36,713 nt of DNA from UMGS1474 sp050946775 (GCA_050946775.1 JBMNVL010000004.1:1-36713), one strand, 5' to 3'; positions 1-8,592 are shown, counted from the first letter of the stretch. Numbers and translations are program-made. Notes: generated by a model from the sequence alone, not told the origin.

Positions 1-2357
1 TGATCCGGGCGGTGAGAGACGCCGGTTACGGCGCCTCTCTCAAGGGCGAAAAGGCGGCCGCCGCGCCGACCGACGATCCGCTGGCCGACCGTCAAACCCC
101 GGCGCTGCGCCGGCGGCTGATCGCCTCGCTGGCTTTTCTGGCGGCGCTGATGTATATCGGCATGGGACATATGATGTTCGGCTGGCCGCTGCCCGGCTGG
201 CTGGAGGGCAACCACGTCGCCATGGGGCTGATCCAGATGCTGCTGGCGGCGATCGTGATGGTGATCAACCAGCGGTTTTTCATCAACGGCTTCAAGGGAT
301 TGCTTCACCGCGCGCCCAATATGGACACCCTGGTGGCGCTGGGGTCGGCGGCGGGATTTTTGTGGAGCGTCTGGTCTCTTTTCGCCATGACCGGGGCGCA
401 GATGCGGGGTGACGCCGACGCCGTGGCGGGCTATATGCACAACCTCTATTTTGAATCGGCCGCCATGATCCTGGCGCTGATCACCGTGGGCAAAATGCTG
501 GAGGCGCGCAGCAAGGGCAAAACCACCGACGCGCTGAAAAGTCTGATGCGGCTGGCGCCCAAAACCGCCACGCTGGTGCGAGACGGTGAAGAGGTAGCGG
601 TGCCGGTCGGGCAGGTGCGGCCGGGGGACGTTTTCGTCGTGCGGCCGGGGGAGAACGTCCCGGTGGACGGGGTGGTGCTCGACGGCGGCGGCGCCGTCAA
701 CGAGGCCGCCCTGACCGGCGAGAGCGTGCCAATCGACAAAGCGCCGGGAGATTTTGTCAGCGCCGCGACGACCAATCAGGCGGGCTTTTTGCGGTGCGAG
801 GCCACCCGGGTGGGCGAGGACACCACCCTGGCGCGGATCGTGCGGATGGTCGCCGACGCGGCGGCCACCAAAGCCCCCATCGCCAAGATCGCCGATAAGG
901 TGTCGGGGATCTTTGTGCCGGCGGTGATCGCCGTCGCGCTGGTCACCCTGATCGTCTGGCTGGCGGTGGGACGGCCCTTCGGCTGGGCGCTGGCGCGGGC
1001 CATCTCGGTGCTGGTGATCAGCTGCCCCTGCGCATTGGGACTGGCGACGCCGGTCGCCATCATGGTGGGCAGCGGCGTGGGCGCCAAAAACGGCATTCTT
1101 TTCAAGACCGCCGTGTCGCTGGAGACGGCGGGCAAAACCGCCGTCGCGGTGCTGGACAAGACCGGCACGATCACCAGGGGCGAGCCGCGGGTGACCGATC
1201 TGCTGCCCGGCGACGGCATCAGCGAGCGGGAGCTGCTGGCGCTGGCGGCGGCGCTTGAGCAAAAAAGCGAGCATCCGCTGGCCAAAGCGGTGATGGCGCT
1301 GGCGGCGGCCGAGGGAATCGCGCCCGACGAGGCGACCGGGTTCCGGGCGCTGCCCGGCAACGGCCTGACCGCTGCGCTGAACGGCGAGATCCTTCTCGGC
1401 GGCAGCGAGACGTTCGTGTCCGCCGAGGTCGCCCTGTCCGACGCCGACCGGCAAAAGGCGGCGGCGCTGTCCGCAGAAGGCAAGACGCCGCTCTTCTTCG
1501 CCCGGGACGGCCGGCTAATGGGGATCATCGCCGTTGCCGACGTGCTCAAGGAGGACGCGCCGCAGGCCGTCCGGGAACTGAAGGGAATGGGCCTGCGGGT
1601 GGTGATGCTGACCGGTGACAATCCCCGTACCGCCGCCGCCATCGGCCGGCAGGCCGGGGTGGACGAGGTGATCGCCGGGGTGTTGCCCGACGGCAAGGAA
1701 GAAGCGGTCCGCCGGCTGCAGAAGACGGGCGCCGTCGCCATGGTGGGCGACGGGATCAACGATGCTCCGGCGCTGACCCGCGCCGACGTGGGGATCGCCG
1801 TCGGCGCCGGCGCCGACGTGGCGGTGGACGCTGCCGACGTGGTGGTGATGGGCGACCGCCTGCGGGACGTGCCGGCGGCCATCCGGCTCAGCCGCGCCAC
1901 CCTGCGCAACGTCAAGCAAAACCTGTTTTGGGCCTTTATATACAATATTATCGGCATTCCGCTGGCCGCCGGGGTCTGGATCCCGGTCTTCGGCTGGCAG
2001 CTCGATCCGATGTTCGGGGCGGCGGCGATGAGCCTGTCCAGCTTTTGCGTGGTGACCAACGCCTTGCGGCTGAACTGGTTTGCGCCTTATAACGCCCGGC
2101 ATGATAAACCTCTGCGGCAAAAAACGAAAAAGGAGCGTACCGACATGAAAAAAACGATGAAGATCCAGGGAATGATGTGTCCCCATTGCGAGGCGGCCGT
2201 CAAGGCGGCGCTGGAATCCCTCGACGGGGTGAGCGAGGCCGTCGTCAGCCACCAAAGCGGCACCGCGGCGGTGACGCTGAACGCGCCGGTGGAAAACGCC
2301 GCGCTGAAAAAAGCGGTGGAGGACAAGGGCTACGCCGTGACGGATATCACCGACTGA
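1..2357 (+). CDS. copA: Cu(I)-exporting P1B-type ATPase, 5' end cut by window
   Basis: Integral membrane pump that exports Cu(I) using ATP. The reading frame is open to the left edge: codons from base 3 read IRAVRDAGYGASL, the end of an N-terminal HMA domain, so the true start lies outside. Numbering from the GTG at base 12, the actuator TGES is at about 235, the transmembrane metal site CPC at 338-340, the phosphorylated Asp in DKTGT at 382, SEHPLA follows, and GDGINDAP is at 579-586. The last helices carry YN and MSLSS, which with CPC indicate the Cu(I) subgroup. The final 70 residues form a second HMA domain with an MCPHC metal site, an uncommon C-terminal position. That segment is preceded by its own Shine-Dalgarno and ATG. 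Upstream neighbours are not visible. Copper specificity is inferred from motifs; Ag(I) is also possible. Confidence 0.95.
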   Translation, partial: IRAVRDAGYGASLKGEKAAAAPTDDPLADRQTPALRRRLIASLAFLAALMYIGMGHMMFGWPLPGWLEGNHVAMGLIQMLLAAIVMVINQRFFINGFKGLLHRAPNMDTLVALGSAAGFLWSVWSLFAMTGAQMRGDADAVAGYMHNLYFESAAMILALITVGKMLEARSKGKTTDALKSLMRLAPKTATLVRDGEEVAVPVGQVRPGDVFVVRPGENVPVDGVVLDGGGAVNEAALTGESVPIDKAPGDFVSAATTNQAGFLRCEATRVGEDTTLARIVRMVADAAATKAPIAKIADKVSGIFVPAVIAVALVTLIVWLAVGRPFGWALARAISVLVISCPCALGLATPVAIMVGSGVGAKNGILFKTAVSLETAGKTAVAVLDKTGTITRGEPRVTDLLPGDGISERELLALAAALEQKSEHPLAKAVMALAAAEGIAPDEATGFRALPGNGLTAALNGEILLGGSETFVSAEVALSDADRQKAAALSAEGKTPLFFARDGRLMGIIAVADVLKEDAPQAVRELKGMGLRVVMLTGDNPRTAAAIGRQAGVDEVIAGVLPDGKEEAVRRLQKTGAVAMVGDGINDAPALTRADVGIAVGAGADVAVDAADVVVMGDRLRDVPAAIRLSRATLRNVKQNLFWAFIYNIIGIPLAAGVWIPVFGWQLDPMFGAAAMSLSSFCVVTNALRLNWFAPYNARHDKPLRQKTKKERTDMKKTMKIQGMMCPHCEAAVKAALESLDGVSEAVVSHQSGTAAVTLNAPVENAALKKAVEDKGYAVTDITD
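2130..2147 (+). promoter_or_regulatory. Internal ribosome binding site and ATG before the C-terminal HMA domain
   Basis: AAGGAG at 2130-2135 lies 9 bases before an in-frame ATG at 2145 inside the copA frame. Translation from here would give a free 70-residue MCPHC protein resembling the copper chaperone CopZ. The A-rich sequence differs from the GC-rich flanks, as expected at a former gene boundary. Whether it is used is inference. Confidence 0.5.
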
Positions 2358-2385
2358 TCCGGTAGGCGAAAAATCCGCCCGCCTC

Positions 2386-2414
2386 TTGCATCCGCCCGCC
2401 GGGTGTGCTACAAT
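2386..2414 (+). promoter_or_regulatory. Sigma-70 type promoter for the rhodanese lipoprotein gene
   Basis: TTGCAT (2386-2391), a 17-base spacer, then TACAAT (2409-2414). It sits between the copA stop and the next start, so the downstream gene is probably a separate transcript. Confidence 0.7.
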
Positions 2415-2444
2415 AGGCGCATATTCCCCAAAGGAGCGATGAGC

Positions 2445-3707
2445 ATGGCAAACAAACGCGGGCGCCTGTGGGCGCTGATCGCGGCGGGAGTGATGACGAT
2501 GACGGCCTTGACCGGCTGTGAGGGGCAGACCCCCAAGGCGCCGGAGGATCCGGCGTGGAAAGCGGTGGCGCCCTACCATATGGGTTTTATCGCCGTGGGC
2601 ACCGAAGGCAGGATCGGCGCCATCGACGTCGACACCGGCAAAGCGCAGGCGCTTTCGTCCCCGACGACGGTCCATCTGCGGGACGTCGCGGCGCACGAGG
2701 GCACGCTGGTCGCCGTCGGGGACGGCGGCACCCTGCTGGTCAGCACCGACGGCGCGACCTTTACGGCGCTGGAATCCGGAACGACGCGGGATCTCTACGC
2801 CGTTACCTGGTGGGCGGGCCGCTGGGTCGCCGGCGGTGAAAAAGGCACCCTGCTGTACTGGGAAGGCGACGGGGTAAAGGCGCTGGACAGCGGCGTGAAG
2901 GATACCGTCGTCGGTCTGGCGGGCGGCGACGAGCGGTGCATCGGCGTCACCGACGCCGGCCAGGCGGTGGAATCGGTCAATCTGACCGAGTGGACGCTGA
3001 TGGATTACAACGGCTACTACGGGATGCAGACCACCTTTCACCGGATCGTCTGGAACGGGCTGGTCTTCGTCGCCACCGGGCAGGATGAAAAGGACGGCCC
3101 GGTTTACGCCACCACCCAGGAGGGCGGCGTGTGGACCCAGCGGGATCTGAGCTATTACAACGACGAGCCGCAGGACGTGTCGGCGCTGCGGGTGACCGGG
3201 GTCGCCTTTGACGCCGACCAGACCTATCTCGCCTGCAGCGGCGGCGCCATCTACACCCTGCCCGACTGCTCCCAGTGCAACAAGATGGAGACCGTCGGCG
3301 GCAAAGACTTCAACGCCGTCGCCTACAACGGCGGCAAGATCGCGCTGGTGGGGAAGGACTACGACGTGACGGTGCTGGACACCGACGCGGTGCGGCAGTA
3401 CGCCATCAAATCCCCGGCGGCGCTGCAGGCGCAGCAAAACGGGGCGGTCATCATCGACGTCCGCCAGCCGGAGGAATACGAGCCCCGTCACGTCAAGGGA
3501 GCGATCAACCTGCCGGTGGGCAGCGTGGAGCAGACCCTTCCCGGCGCTGTGCCGGACAAAAACACCCAGATCATCTTCTACTGCGCCAAAGGGGTGCGCG
3601 CCCAGACCGCGCTGGAAAAAGCCCGGACGATGGGATATACCCAGGTCTACAGCCTGGGCGGCGTGGACGATTGGGAATACGAATTCGAAGGGACTGAAGT
3701 GCCGTAA
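2445..3707 (+). CDS. Lipoprotein with beta-propeller-like region and C-terminal rhodanese domain
   Basis: The start is ATG 2445, 8 bases after AAGGAG; an ATG at 2439 is too close to that site. The product is 420 residues. The N-terminus is a lipoprotein signal with lipobox LTGC (Cys25), so the protein should be anchored on the outer face of the membrane. Residues of about 40-310 contain repeated blocks such as GTEGRIGAI, GDGGTLLV and GEKGTLLYWE, typical of BNR/Ycf48-like propeller blades. The last 100 residues are a rhodanese domain: IIDVRQPEEYE, HVKGAINLP and the active-site loop FYCAKGVRA with Cys at about 380. Rhodaneses carry sulfur on this Cys. An extracytoplasmic sulfur-handling or redox role beside copper export is plausible but unproven; the substrate is unknown. 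The gene has its own promoter and terminator. Confidence 0.85.
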   Translation: MANKRGRLWALIAAGVMTMTALTGCEGQTPKAPEDPAWKAVAPYHMGFIAVGTEGRIGAIDVDTGKAQALSSPTTVHLRDVAAHEGTLVAVGDGGTLLVSTDGATFTALESGTTRDLYAVTWWAGRWVAGGEKGTLLYWEGDGVKALDSGVKDTVVGLAGGDERCIGVTDAGQAVESVNLTEWTLMDYNGYYGMQTTFHRIVWNGLVFVATGQDEKDGPVYATTQEGGVWTQRDLSYYNDEPQDVSALRVTGVAFDADQTYLACSGGAIYTLPDCSQCNKMETVGGKDFNAVAYNGGKIALVGKDYDVTVLDTDAVRQYAIKSPAALQAQQNGAVIIDVRQPEEYEPRHVKGAINLPVGSVEQTLPGAVPDKNTQIIFYCAKGVRAQTALEKARTMGYTQVYSLGGVDDWEYEFEGTEVP

Positions 3708-3711
3708 AAAA

Positions 3712-3737
3712 AGAGCCGCGTGAGCGGCTCTTTTTTT
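3712..3737 (+). terminator. Intrinsic terminator after the rhodanese lipoprotein gene
   Basis: AGAGCCGC (3712-3719) pairs with GCGGCTCT (3724-3731) around a 4-base loop, followed by a T run to 3737. The A run before the stem lets it act on the minus strand too. Confidence 0.9.
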
Positions 3738-3792
3738 ACGGCAGACAACCAATATCGGGCGATGGACGCACCCCGCCGATTTTCACAAATCT

Positions 3793-3956
3793 GCGGCGCG
3801 CGGATGCCTCCCTTGCCTAAAGGGAGGTGGCCGAGCGTCAGCGAGGTCGGAGGGATAGTCGCCCAAAGGGCGACACGCCGCATAAGCGGCGTTATCCCCC
3901 AGTCACGCCTGACGGCGTGCCAGCCCCCTTTAGGCAAGGGAGCCTTGCGCGCCGCG
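3793..3956. repeat. Long imperfect palindrome, MITE/REP-like intergenic element
   Basis: The ends mirror each other. The left end has CCCTTGCCTAAAGGGAGGTGGC and the right end is close to its reverse complement, with GCGCGC at both outer edges. Inner hairpins include GTCGCCCAAAGGGCGAC and ACGCCGCATAAGCGGCGT. No gene is visible between 3738 and 4008 apart from this element. Elements with this style of sequence are common between genes in gut Clostridia (general knowledge; no search was done). Confidence 0.75.
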
Positions 3957-4008
3957 AATTAGCGGTACCCCGCAGGGGCACATATCCTCCACCCGCGGGA
4001 CGGCGGCG

Positions 4009-4431
4009 TTACGGCCAGACCTTTTCAAATTCCTCGCAGACCACCGGCATATCCGGGGAGAAGGTCTGCCCGATCGACGCCAGCTCCTTGCGGAAAAACG
4101 CCTCGTGCACCTTGCGCCAGTAAGCCAGCGACAGATCGCCCTCGCCCTCCTTGCGGGCGTGCTCGGCGCTCACCTTGTCAAAAGGCACCACCCGCACGGC
4201 GGTGGTGCGGATGACGCACACCGCTTCGCCCTTGCCGCCCAGCACCACGCTGTAATCGCCCTCTTTGGGCAGCGGCTCGTTTTCCGCCTCGTAAACGGCG
4301 AAGGCACTGGAGGTGGCGGTCTTGATCTCCTCTCTGGTCAGGCTGGCCAGCAGATCGGGATCCTCCCCGAACGCCCAGGCGTCGGGCTCGCCCCGGCCGC
4401 CGAAATCCGCCCACATCTGTTTGGCATCCAT
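4009..4431 (-). CDS. ASCH-domain protein
   Basis: A 140-residue soluble protein whose order of features fits the ASCH (ASC-1 homology) fold, a PUA-like beta-barrel thought to bind RNA or nucleotides. Visible parts: an N-terminal helix MWADFGG, then WAFGEDPDLL, the central LPKEGDYSVVLGGKG followed by VCVIRTTAVRVVPFDKV, and a C-terminal segment with YWRKVHEAFFRKEL. The longest possible start at 4494 lies inside the promoter -35 box and cannot be used. ATG 4431 follows a purine-rich GGAAAGGATGAGG stretch and is preferred. The gene is monocistronic and divergent from the opp operon. The cellular role is unknown. Confidence 0.75.
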   Translation of the reverse strand: MDAKQMWADFGGRGEPDAWAFGEDPDLLASLTREEIKTATSSAFAVYEAENEPLPKEGDYSVVLGGKGEAVCVIRTTAVRVVPFDKVSAEHARKEGEGDLSLAYWRKVHEAFFRKELASIGQTFSPDMPVVCEEFEKVWP

Positions 4432-4465
4432 CCTTGCCTCATCCTTTCCACCCTCTGTTTCCTTT

Positions 4466-4494
4466 ATTATAACATACCGCACGTTTTTCGTCAA
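4466..4494 (-). promoter_or_regulatory. Promoter of the ASCH-domain gene
   Basis: On the minus strand TTGACG (4494-4489), a 17-base spacer and TATAAT (4471-4466). This near-consensus promoter fixes the usable translation start downstream of it. Confidence 0.85.
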
Positions 4495-4603
4495 TCAGAC
4501 GGAAAAAGGCGGAAAAACAAGCAAATATGCGGAGGTTTTTCCATAACCGGGGCGAAAAATTGGAAAAAGTTCCAACAAAAACGCCGAAAAATCAAAAAAA
4601 GAC

Positions 4604-4632
4604 TTGCCAACCCCCTGCAGTTGTGCTATACT
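4604..4632 (+). promoter_or_regulatory. Promoter of the opp-type operon
   Basis: TTGCCA (4604-4609), a 17-base spacer, TATACT (4627-4632). It leaves an untranslated leader of about 105 bases before oppA. The leader is AT-rich with only weak pairing, and no known riboswitch class was recognised. Confidence 0.8.
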
Positions 4633-4746
4633 GCTTTATACAGTTAAAGCGTCACGACGAAAAGCGTGGTTTGGCTGTTTTTTCTCGTTATTTTGTGTGC
4701 GGACGACGGTTCACACGCTGAATAAAATTTTAAGGAGGAATTTTTG

Positions 4747-6906
4747 ATGAAGAAGATCAAAGGTGCTGTCGCCGTTGTGCTGGCGTTGGCGATGGTCCTT
4801 GCGCTGGCTGCCTGCGGCCCGAACGAGGTCGTGGACGACCGTCTTGCCAAGGACGTCTACGCCGAGTTCGACGCGACCAACTGGTCCGAGGAATCCTCGA
4901 AGGTCTACGAGGCCAACCTGGGCGAGTACAACGAGTACTACCAGAAGGCCAAACAGACCGATAACATCGCCGAGCGCTGGGCGCTGATGGCGATCGCCGA
5001 GGCGAAGATCATGGAGTCGGCCGTTATGCTGCCGACCACCACCCAGGGCGGCGCCTACGCCGTTTCCCGCGTGGTTCCCAAGACCATCAACAGCACCCTG
5101 TGGGGCAACGACAGCGATCGGTTCCACAACGCGCTGGTCGCCACCGAGATCCTGACTCCCGACGTGCGGGACGCCGTCAAGGCGAAATGGGTCGAGCTGG
5201 CCGGCACCGGCACCTTCGAGAAGTGGGCCAAGGAGTACGTCACCTCCAAGGGCTATAAGCTGAAGGACACCTACACCATTGCGTACACCAGCGATCCCCA
5301 GACCTGGGACGCGCTGGGTACTTCCCGCACCGCCGACTCCGAGGCGATCGTCAACACCTACGACGGTCTGATGGAGTACGATATGGAGAACGTCCAGAAG
5401 CCCGCCCTGGCGGAGTCTTATGACGTTTCCGACGACGGCCTGACTTACACCTTCCATCTGCGCAAGGGCGTTACCTGGGTCGACTCTCAGGGCCGTAAGA
5501 TCGCCGACGTCGTCGCCGACGACTTCGTCGCCGCCATGCAGCACATGATGGACGCCGCCGAGGGTCTGGAGTACCTGGTGGGCAGCGATGGCTGCAACAT
5601 CAAGGGCGCCGACGACTACATGGAAGGCAAAGGCAAATTTGAAGACGTGGGCGTCAAAGCCCTCGACGAGAGCACCGTCCAGTACACCCTGGCCGCTCCC
5701 TGCTCCTTCTTCACCACCATGCTGGGCTACAACGTGTTTGCTCCCATGAGCCGCACCTATTACACCTCGCAGGGCGGTAAATTCGGCGACGAGTACGCCG
5801 CGGACGCCGCGACCTACCTGTACGGTAAGGATCCCGACCACATCGCCTACTGCGGTCCCTATCTGGTGACCAACGCGACCGAGAAGAACACCATCGTCTT
5901 CAAGGCCAACCCGGCGTACTGGAACAAGGACAACATCAACATCAAGACCCTGACCTGGAAGTTCGATGACGGTAAGGAAGAGGTTCGTCCTTACAACAAC
6001 GCCATCAGCGGCGAGATCGACGGCACCCCTCTGAACACCAGCTCCATCGAGCAGGCGAAGAAGGACGGCAACTTTGACAAGTATGCCTACGTGTCCGACA
6101 CCAACGCCACTTCCTACATGGGCTTCTTCAACGTCAACCGCAAAGCGTTCGCCAACTTCAACGACGCCACCGTCGCCGTGTCCACCAAGACCGTCTCCGA
6201 CGTGACCCGCGCCACCCTGGCGATGCAGAACGTCCACTTCCGCCGCGCCGTCGCGACCTCCATCGATCGCGGCACCTACAACGCGCAGTCCCGCGGCGAG
6301 GAGCTGAAGTTCACCAACATGCGCAACAGCTACACCCCCGGCACCTTCGTGCAGCTGCCCGAGGACGTGACCGTGAAGATCAACGACAAAGACATGACCT
6401 TCAAGGCGGGCACCTTCTACGGCGAGATCATGCAGGCGCAGATCGACGCTGACGAAGTGAAGATCACGGTTTGGGATCCCACCAAGGACGGCGGCATCGG
6501 CTCGTCCGACGGTTTCGACGGCTGGTTCAACGCCGACTACGCCAAGTCCGAGATGGAGCTGGCGGTCAAAGAACTGGGCAAGGAGATCACCGTCTCCGCC
6601 GAGAAGCCGATCAAGCTGGATATCCCCTACTTCGCGGGTTCTCCCATCTACACCAACCGCGCCCAGGCCATCAAGCAGTCGATCGAATCGGTGCTCGAGG
6701 GCAAGGTCATCATCAACCTGGTGGAGTGCGCCGCCATTGAGGATTGGTACAATGCCGGTTACTATCCGAACCACGGCTACGAGATGAACGCCGACTTCAT
6801 GGACGTCTCCGGCTGGGGCCCCGACTACGGTGATCCGCAGACTTACCTGGATACCATGCTTCCTGACGGAGCCGGCTACATGGTCAAATCCATCGGTATG
6901 TTCTAA
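4747..6906 (+). CDS. oppA: Oligopeptide-type ABC transporter substrate-binding lipoprotein, apparently permuted
   Basis: ATG 4747 is 8 bases after AAGGAGG. The product is 719 residues with a lipoprotein signal and lipobox LAAC (Cys23). Family-5 binding-protein features are clear from residue ~175 on: YTIAYTSDPQTWDAL, then NTYDGLMEYD, PALAESYDVSDDGLTYTFHL and, near the end, GWGPDYGDPQTYLD. The protein stops soon after this last motif, where OppA relatives normally continue for about 100 residues. Residues ~70-115 (ERWALMAIAEAKIMESAVML, then PTTTQGGAYAVSRVV) look like that missing C-terminal segment, placed at the N-terminus. The protein is therefore also longer than the usual ~550 residues. 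It heads a five-gene transporter operon. The substrate may be peptides or oligosaccharides; the sequence alone does not decide this. Confidence 0.88.
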   Translation: MKKIKGAVAVVLALAMVLALAACGPNEVVDDRLAKDVYAEFDATNWSEESSKVYEANLGEYNEYYQKAKQTDNIAERWALMAIAEAKIMESAVMLPTTTQGGAYAVSRVVPKTINSTLWGNDSDRFHNALVATEILTPDVRDAVKAKWVELAGTGTFEKWAKEYVTSKGYKLKDTYTIAYTSDPQTWDALGTSRTADSEAIVNTYDGLMEYDMENVQKPALAESYDVSDDGLTYTFHLRKGVTWVDSQGRKIADVVADDFVAAMQHMMDAAEGLEYLVGSDGCNIKGADDYMEGKGKFEDVGVKALDESTVQYTLAAPCSFFTTMLGYNVFAPMSRTYYTSQGGKFGDEYAADAATYLYGKDPDHIAYCGPYLVTNATEKNTIVFKANPAYWNKDNINIKTLTWKFDDGKEEVRPYNNAISGEIDGTPLNTSSIEQAKKDGNFDKYAYVSDTNATSYMGFFNVNRKAFANFNDATVAVSTKTVSDVTRATLAMQNVHFRRAVATSIDRGTYNAQSRGEELKFTNMRNSYTPGTFVQLPEDVTVKINDKDMTFKAGTFYGEIMQAQIDADEVKITVWDPTKDGGIGSSDGFDGWFNADYAKSEMELAVKELGKEITVSAEKPIKLDIPYFAGSPIYTNRAQAIKQSIESVLEGKVIINLVECAAIEDWYNAGYYPNHGYEMNADFMDVSGWGPDYGDPQTYLDTMLPDGAGYMVKSIGMF

Positions 6907-6966
6907 GTTTCGTCCCGTTACACGGACAAGACCGCCGCGCGCGGTCTGACCAACGCGACATACGCA

Positions 6967-6992
6967 GGGGGAATGGCCTGTGCCATTCCCCC
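6967..6992 (+). terminator. Intercistronic hairpin after oppA (attenuator or mRNA stabiliser)
   Basis: A perfect 11-bp stem, GGGGGAATGGC (6967-6977) with GCCATTCCCCC (6982-6992), closes a CTGT loop. The following bases (TGTTCTGT) are only partly T-rich, so read-through is likely. Such hairpins after binding-protein genes typically raise binding protein over permease levels (established for ABC operons; its use here is inferred). Confidence 0.65.
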
Positions 6993-7014
6993 TGTTCTGT
7001 AAAGGATGGATTTG

Positions 7015-8586
7015 ATGACGAAATATCTGCTGAGGCGTATTCTGCACGGTTTGGTATCCGTCATTCTGGTCGTCGCCATCGTCATGCTGATGATCTATTC
7101 GCTGCTGGACCGCAAGCTGATCTTCGCGGGCGATCCGCAGTATTCCAAGGTTTTGGCCAACGACAAGGTGATGTACGAATACCGGCAGTGGAAGCGCTAT
7201 GGTTATCTGGATTACATCACGTACGAGGAATATCTCCAGCAGCTCGCCAAAACCGGCGAGATCAGCGAGGAGGAGCGGAGCGCCGCGGTGCAGCTTGGAC
7301 TAAAGCCTTCCGACGATTCCAAAAAGACCAAGGAGTACGTGAAAAAATTTACGGAAGAATACGAGGCGCAGGGCTACACCATCCGCCGTCTCAACGCCAT
7401 CGCCAACCGGCGGGGCGTGATTCAGACGGGCGGCAAGCAGCGTCTGCTGGCCTATAAGGACCGGCCGCTGATCATGCGGTTGGGCTCGTATATCACCGGG
7501 CTGATCGGGGTGGACAACATCCATTCCGTCGAGGATGACGCGGTCGGGGAACGCAAGCTGACCTTCACCCTCCACGACCCGGTCTACGGCGGCAAATTCG
7601 CGCCGGCGATCATGGGCAACGGTACCCAGCACAAGTACCTGCTCTACGTGGACGGCGAATTTCCCTTCGTGCACCAGAATCTGGTGAACATCAATCTGGG
7701 GCAGTCCTATACCGTCAACCGCGGGGTGGACGTGGCCATCACCATGAGCCGCACGCAGGGCTCTTACGTCCAGTCGATGGTCACCTATCCCACTGGGCTG
7801 CAGGAGATGTCGGCGGACGATCTGCACACGGCGGTCTACCAGCCCGGCTCGCGGGAGAGCAGCGCGGTCGTGAAGGCGCGGTTCACCGACAACTACACCA
7901 GCGTGCAGACCCACAAGGGCGGTTTGTCCAAGGTGGGGTATTCCTTTGTGATCGGCATCTTCGCCGTGATGCTCACCTATCTGCTGGGCGTGCCGATCGG
8001 CATCTGGATGGCGCGCCGCAAGGACAAGCTGGTCGATAAGATCGGCACCGTCTACATCGTCTTCATCATCGCGGTGCCGTCGCTGGCGTACATCTTCCTG
8101 TTCAAGGCGCTGGGCGGCAAGCTTGGTTTGCCCACCACCTTCAACGTGGATTCCTTCAACGTGGCGATGACGGTACTGCCCATCGTGTCGCTGGCGCTGC
8201 CCTCGATCGGCAGTCTGATGCGCTGGCTGCGCCGGTACATGATCGACCAGATGAACGCCGACTACGTCAAGTTCGCGCGTTCGGGCGGCCTGTCGGAGCG
8301 GGAGATCTTCTCCAAGCACATCCTCAAAAACGCCGCCATCCCGTTGATCCACGGCATTCCCGCCAGCGTACTGGGTTCGCTGGTCGGCGCCATTATCACC
8401 GAGCGGGTGTACGTGGTGCCCGGCGCCGGTAACCTGCTGACGGAAGCCATCGGCAAATACGACAACGGCGTCATCGTGGGCGTCACCCTGTTCTACGCGC
8501 TGTTGTCGGTGGTGTCGATCATTCTGGGCGATATTCTGATGTCGATGGTCGACCCGAGAATTTCGTTCTCGTCGAAAGCGAGGTGA
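7015..8586 (+). CDS. oppB: Opp-type permease with a large extracytoplasmic insert
   Basis: ATG 7015 is 9 bases after AAAGG; the ATG at 7006 touches that site and is rejected. The product is 523 residues, against about 310-340 for usual OppB. One helix lies at residues ~9-30 (VSVILVVAIVMLMIYSLL). A hydrophilic stretch of about 270 residues follows before the second helix at ~305 (FVIGIFAVMLTYLLGVPIG). Usual OppB has under 90 residues there. The C-terminal part is a standard BPD_transp_1 core with an EAA-type loop (NADYVKFARSGGLSEREIF) and the ending LGDILMSMVDPRI. By topology the insert lies outside the cell and could contact the unusual OppA. The gene is followed closely by oppC. Confidence 0.88.
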   Translation: MTKYLLRRILHGLVSVILVVAIVMLMIYSLLDRKLIFAGDPQYSKVLANDKVMYEYRQWKRYGYLDYITYEEYLQQLAKTGEISEEERSAAVQLGLKPSDDSKKTKEYVKKFTEEYEAQGYTIRRLNAIANRRGVIQTGGKQRLLAYKDRPLIMRLGSYITGLIGVDNIHSVEDDAVGERKLTFTLHDPVYGGKFAPAIMGNGTQHKYLLYVDGEFPFVHQNLVNINLGQSYTVNRGVDVAITMSRTQGSYVQSMVTYPTGLQEMSADDLHTAVYQPGSRESSAVVKARFTDNYTSVQTHKGGLSKVGYSFVIGIFAVMLTYLLGVPIGIWMARRKDKLVDKIGTVYIVFIIAVPSLAYIFLFKALGGKLGLPTTFNVDSFNVAMTVLPIVSLALPSIGSLMRWLRRYMIDQMNADYVKFARSGGLSEREIFSKHILKNAAIPLIHGIPASVLGSLVGAIITERVYVVPGAGNLLTEAIGKYDNGVIVGVTLFYALLSVVSIILGDILMSMVDPRISFSSKAR

Positions 8587-8592
8587 TGAGAA

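Noticed and set aside
1515..3752. Very long antisense open frames opposite real genes (also at 7300-11295 and 15763-18735)
   Set aside because: They are shadows produced by high GC and third-position bias. Their products are rich in Arg, His, Val and Gly, show no motifs and lack ribosome binding sites, while the opposite strand has clear genes.
4105..4647. Plus-strand frame overlapping the ASCH-domain gene
   Set aside because: It lies antisense to a gene with a consensus promoter and recognisable domain, and has no Shine-Dalgarno.
4633..4746. Riboswitch in the opp operon leader
   Set aside because: Only weak short pairings (GTGTG/CACAC) are seen and no conserved core of a known class.
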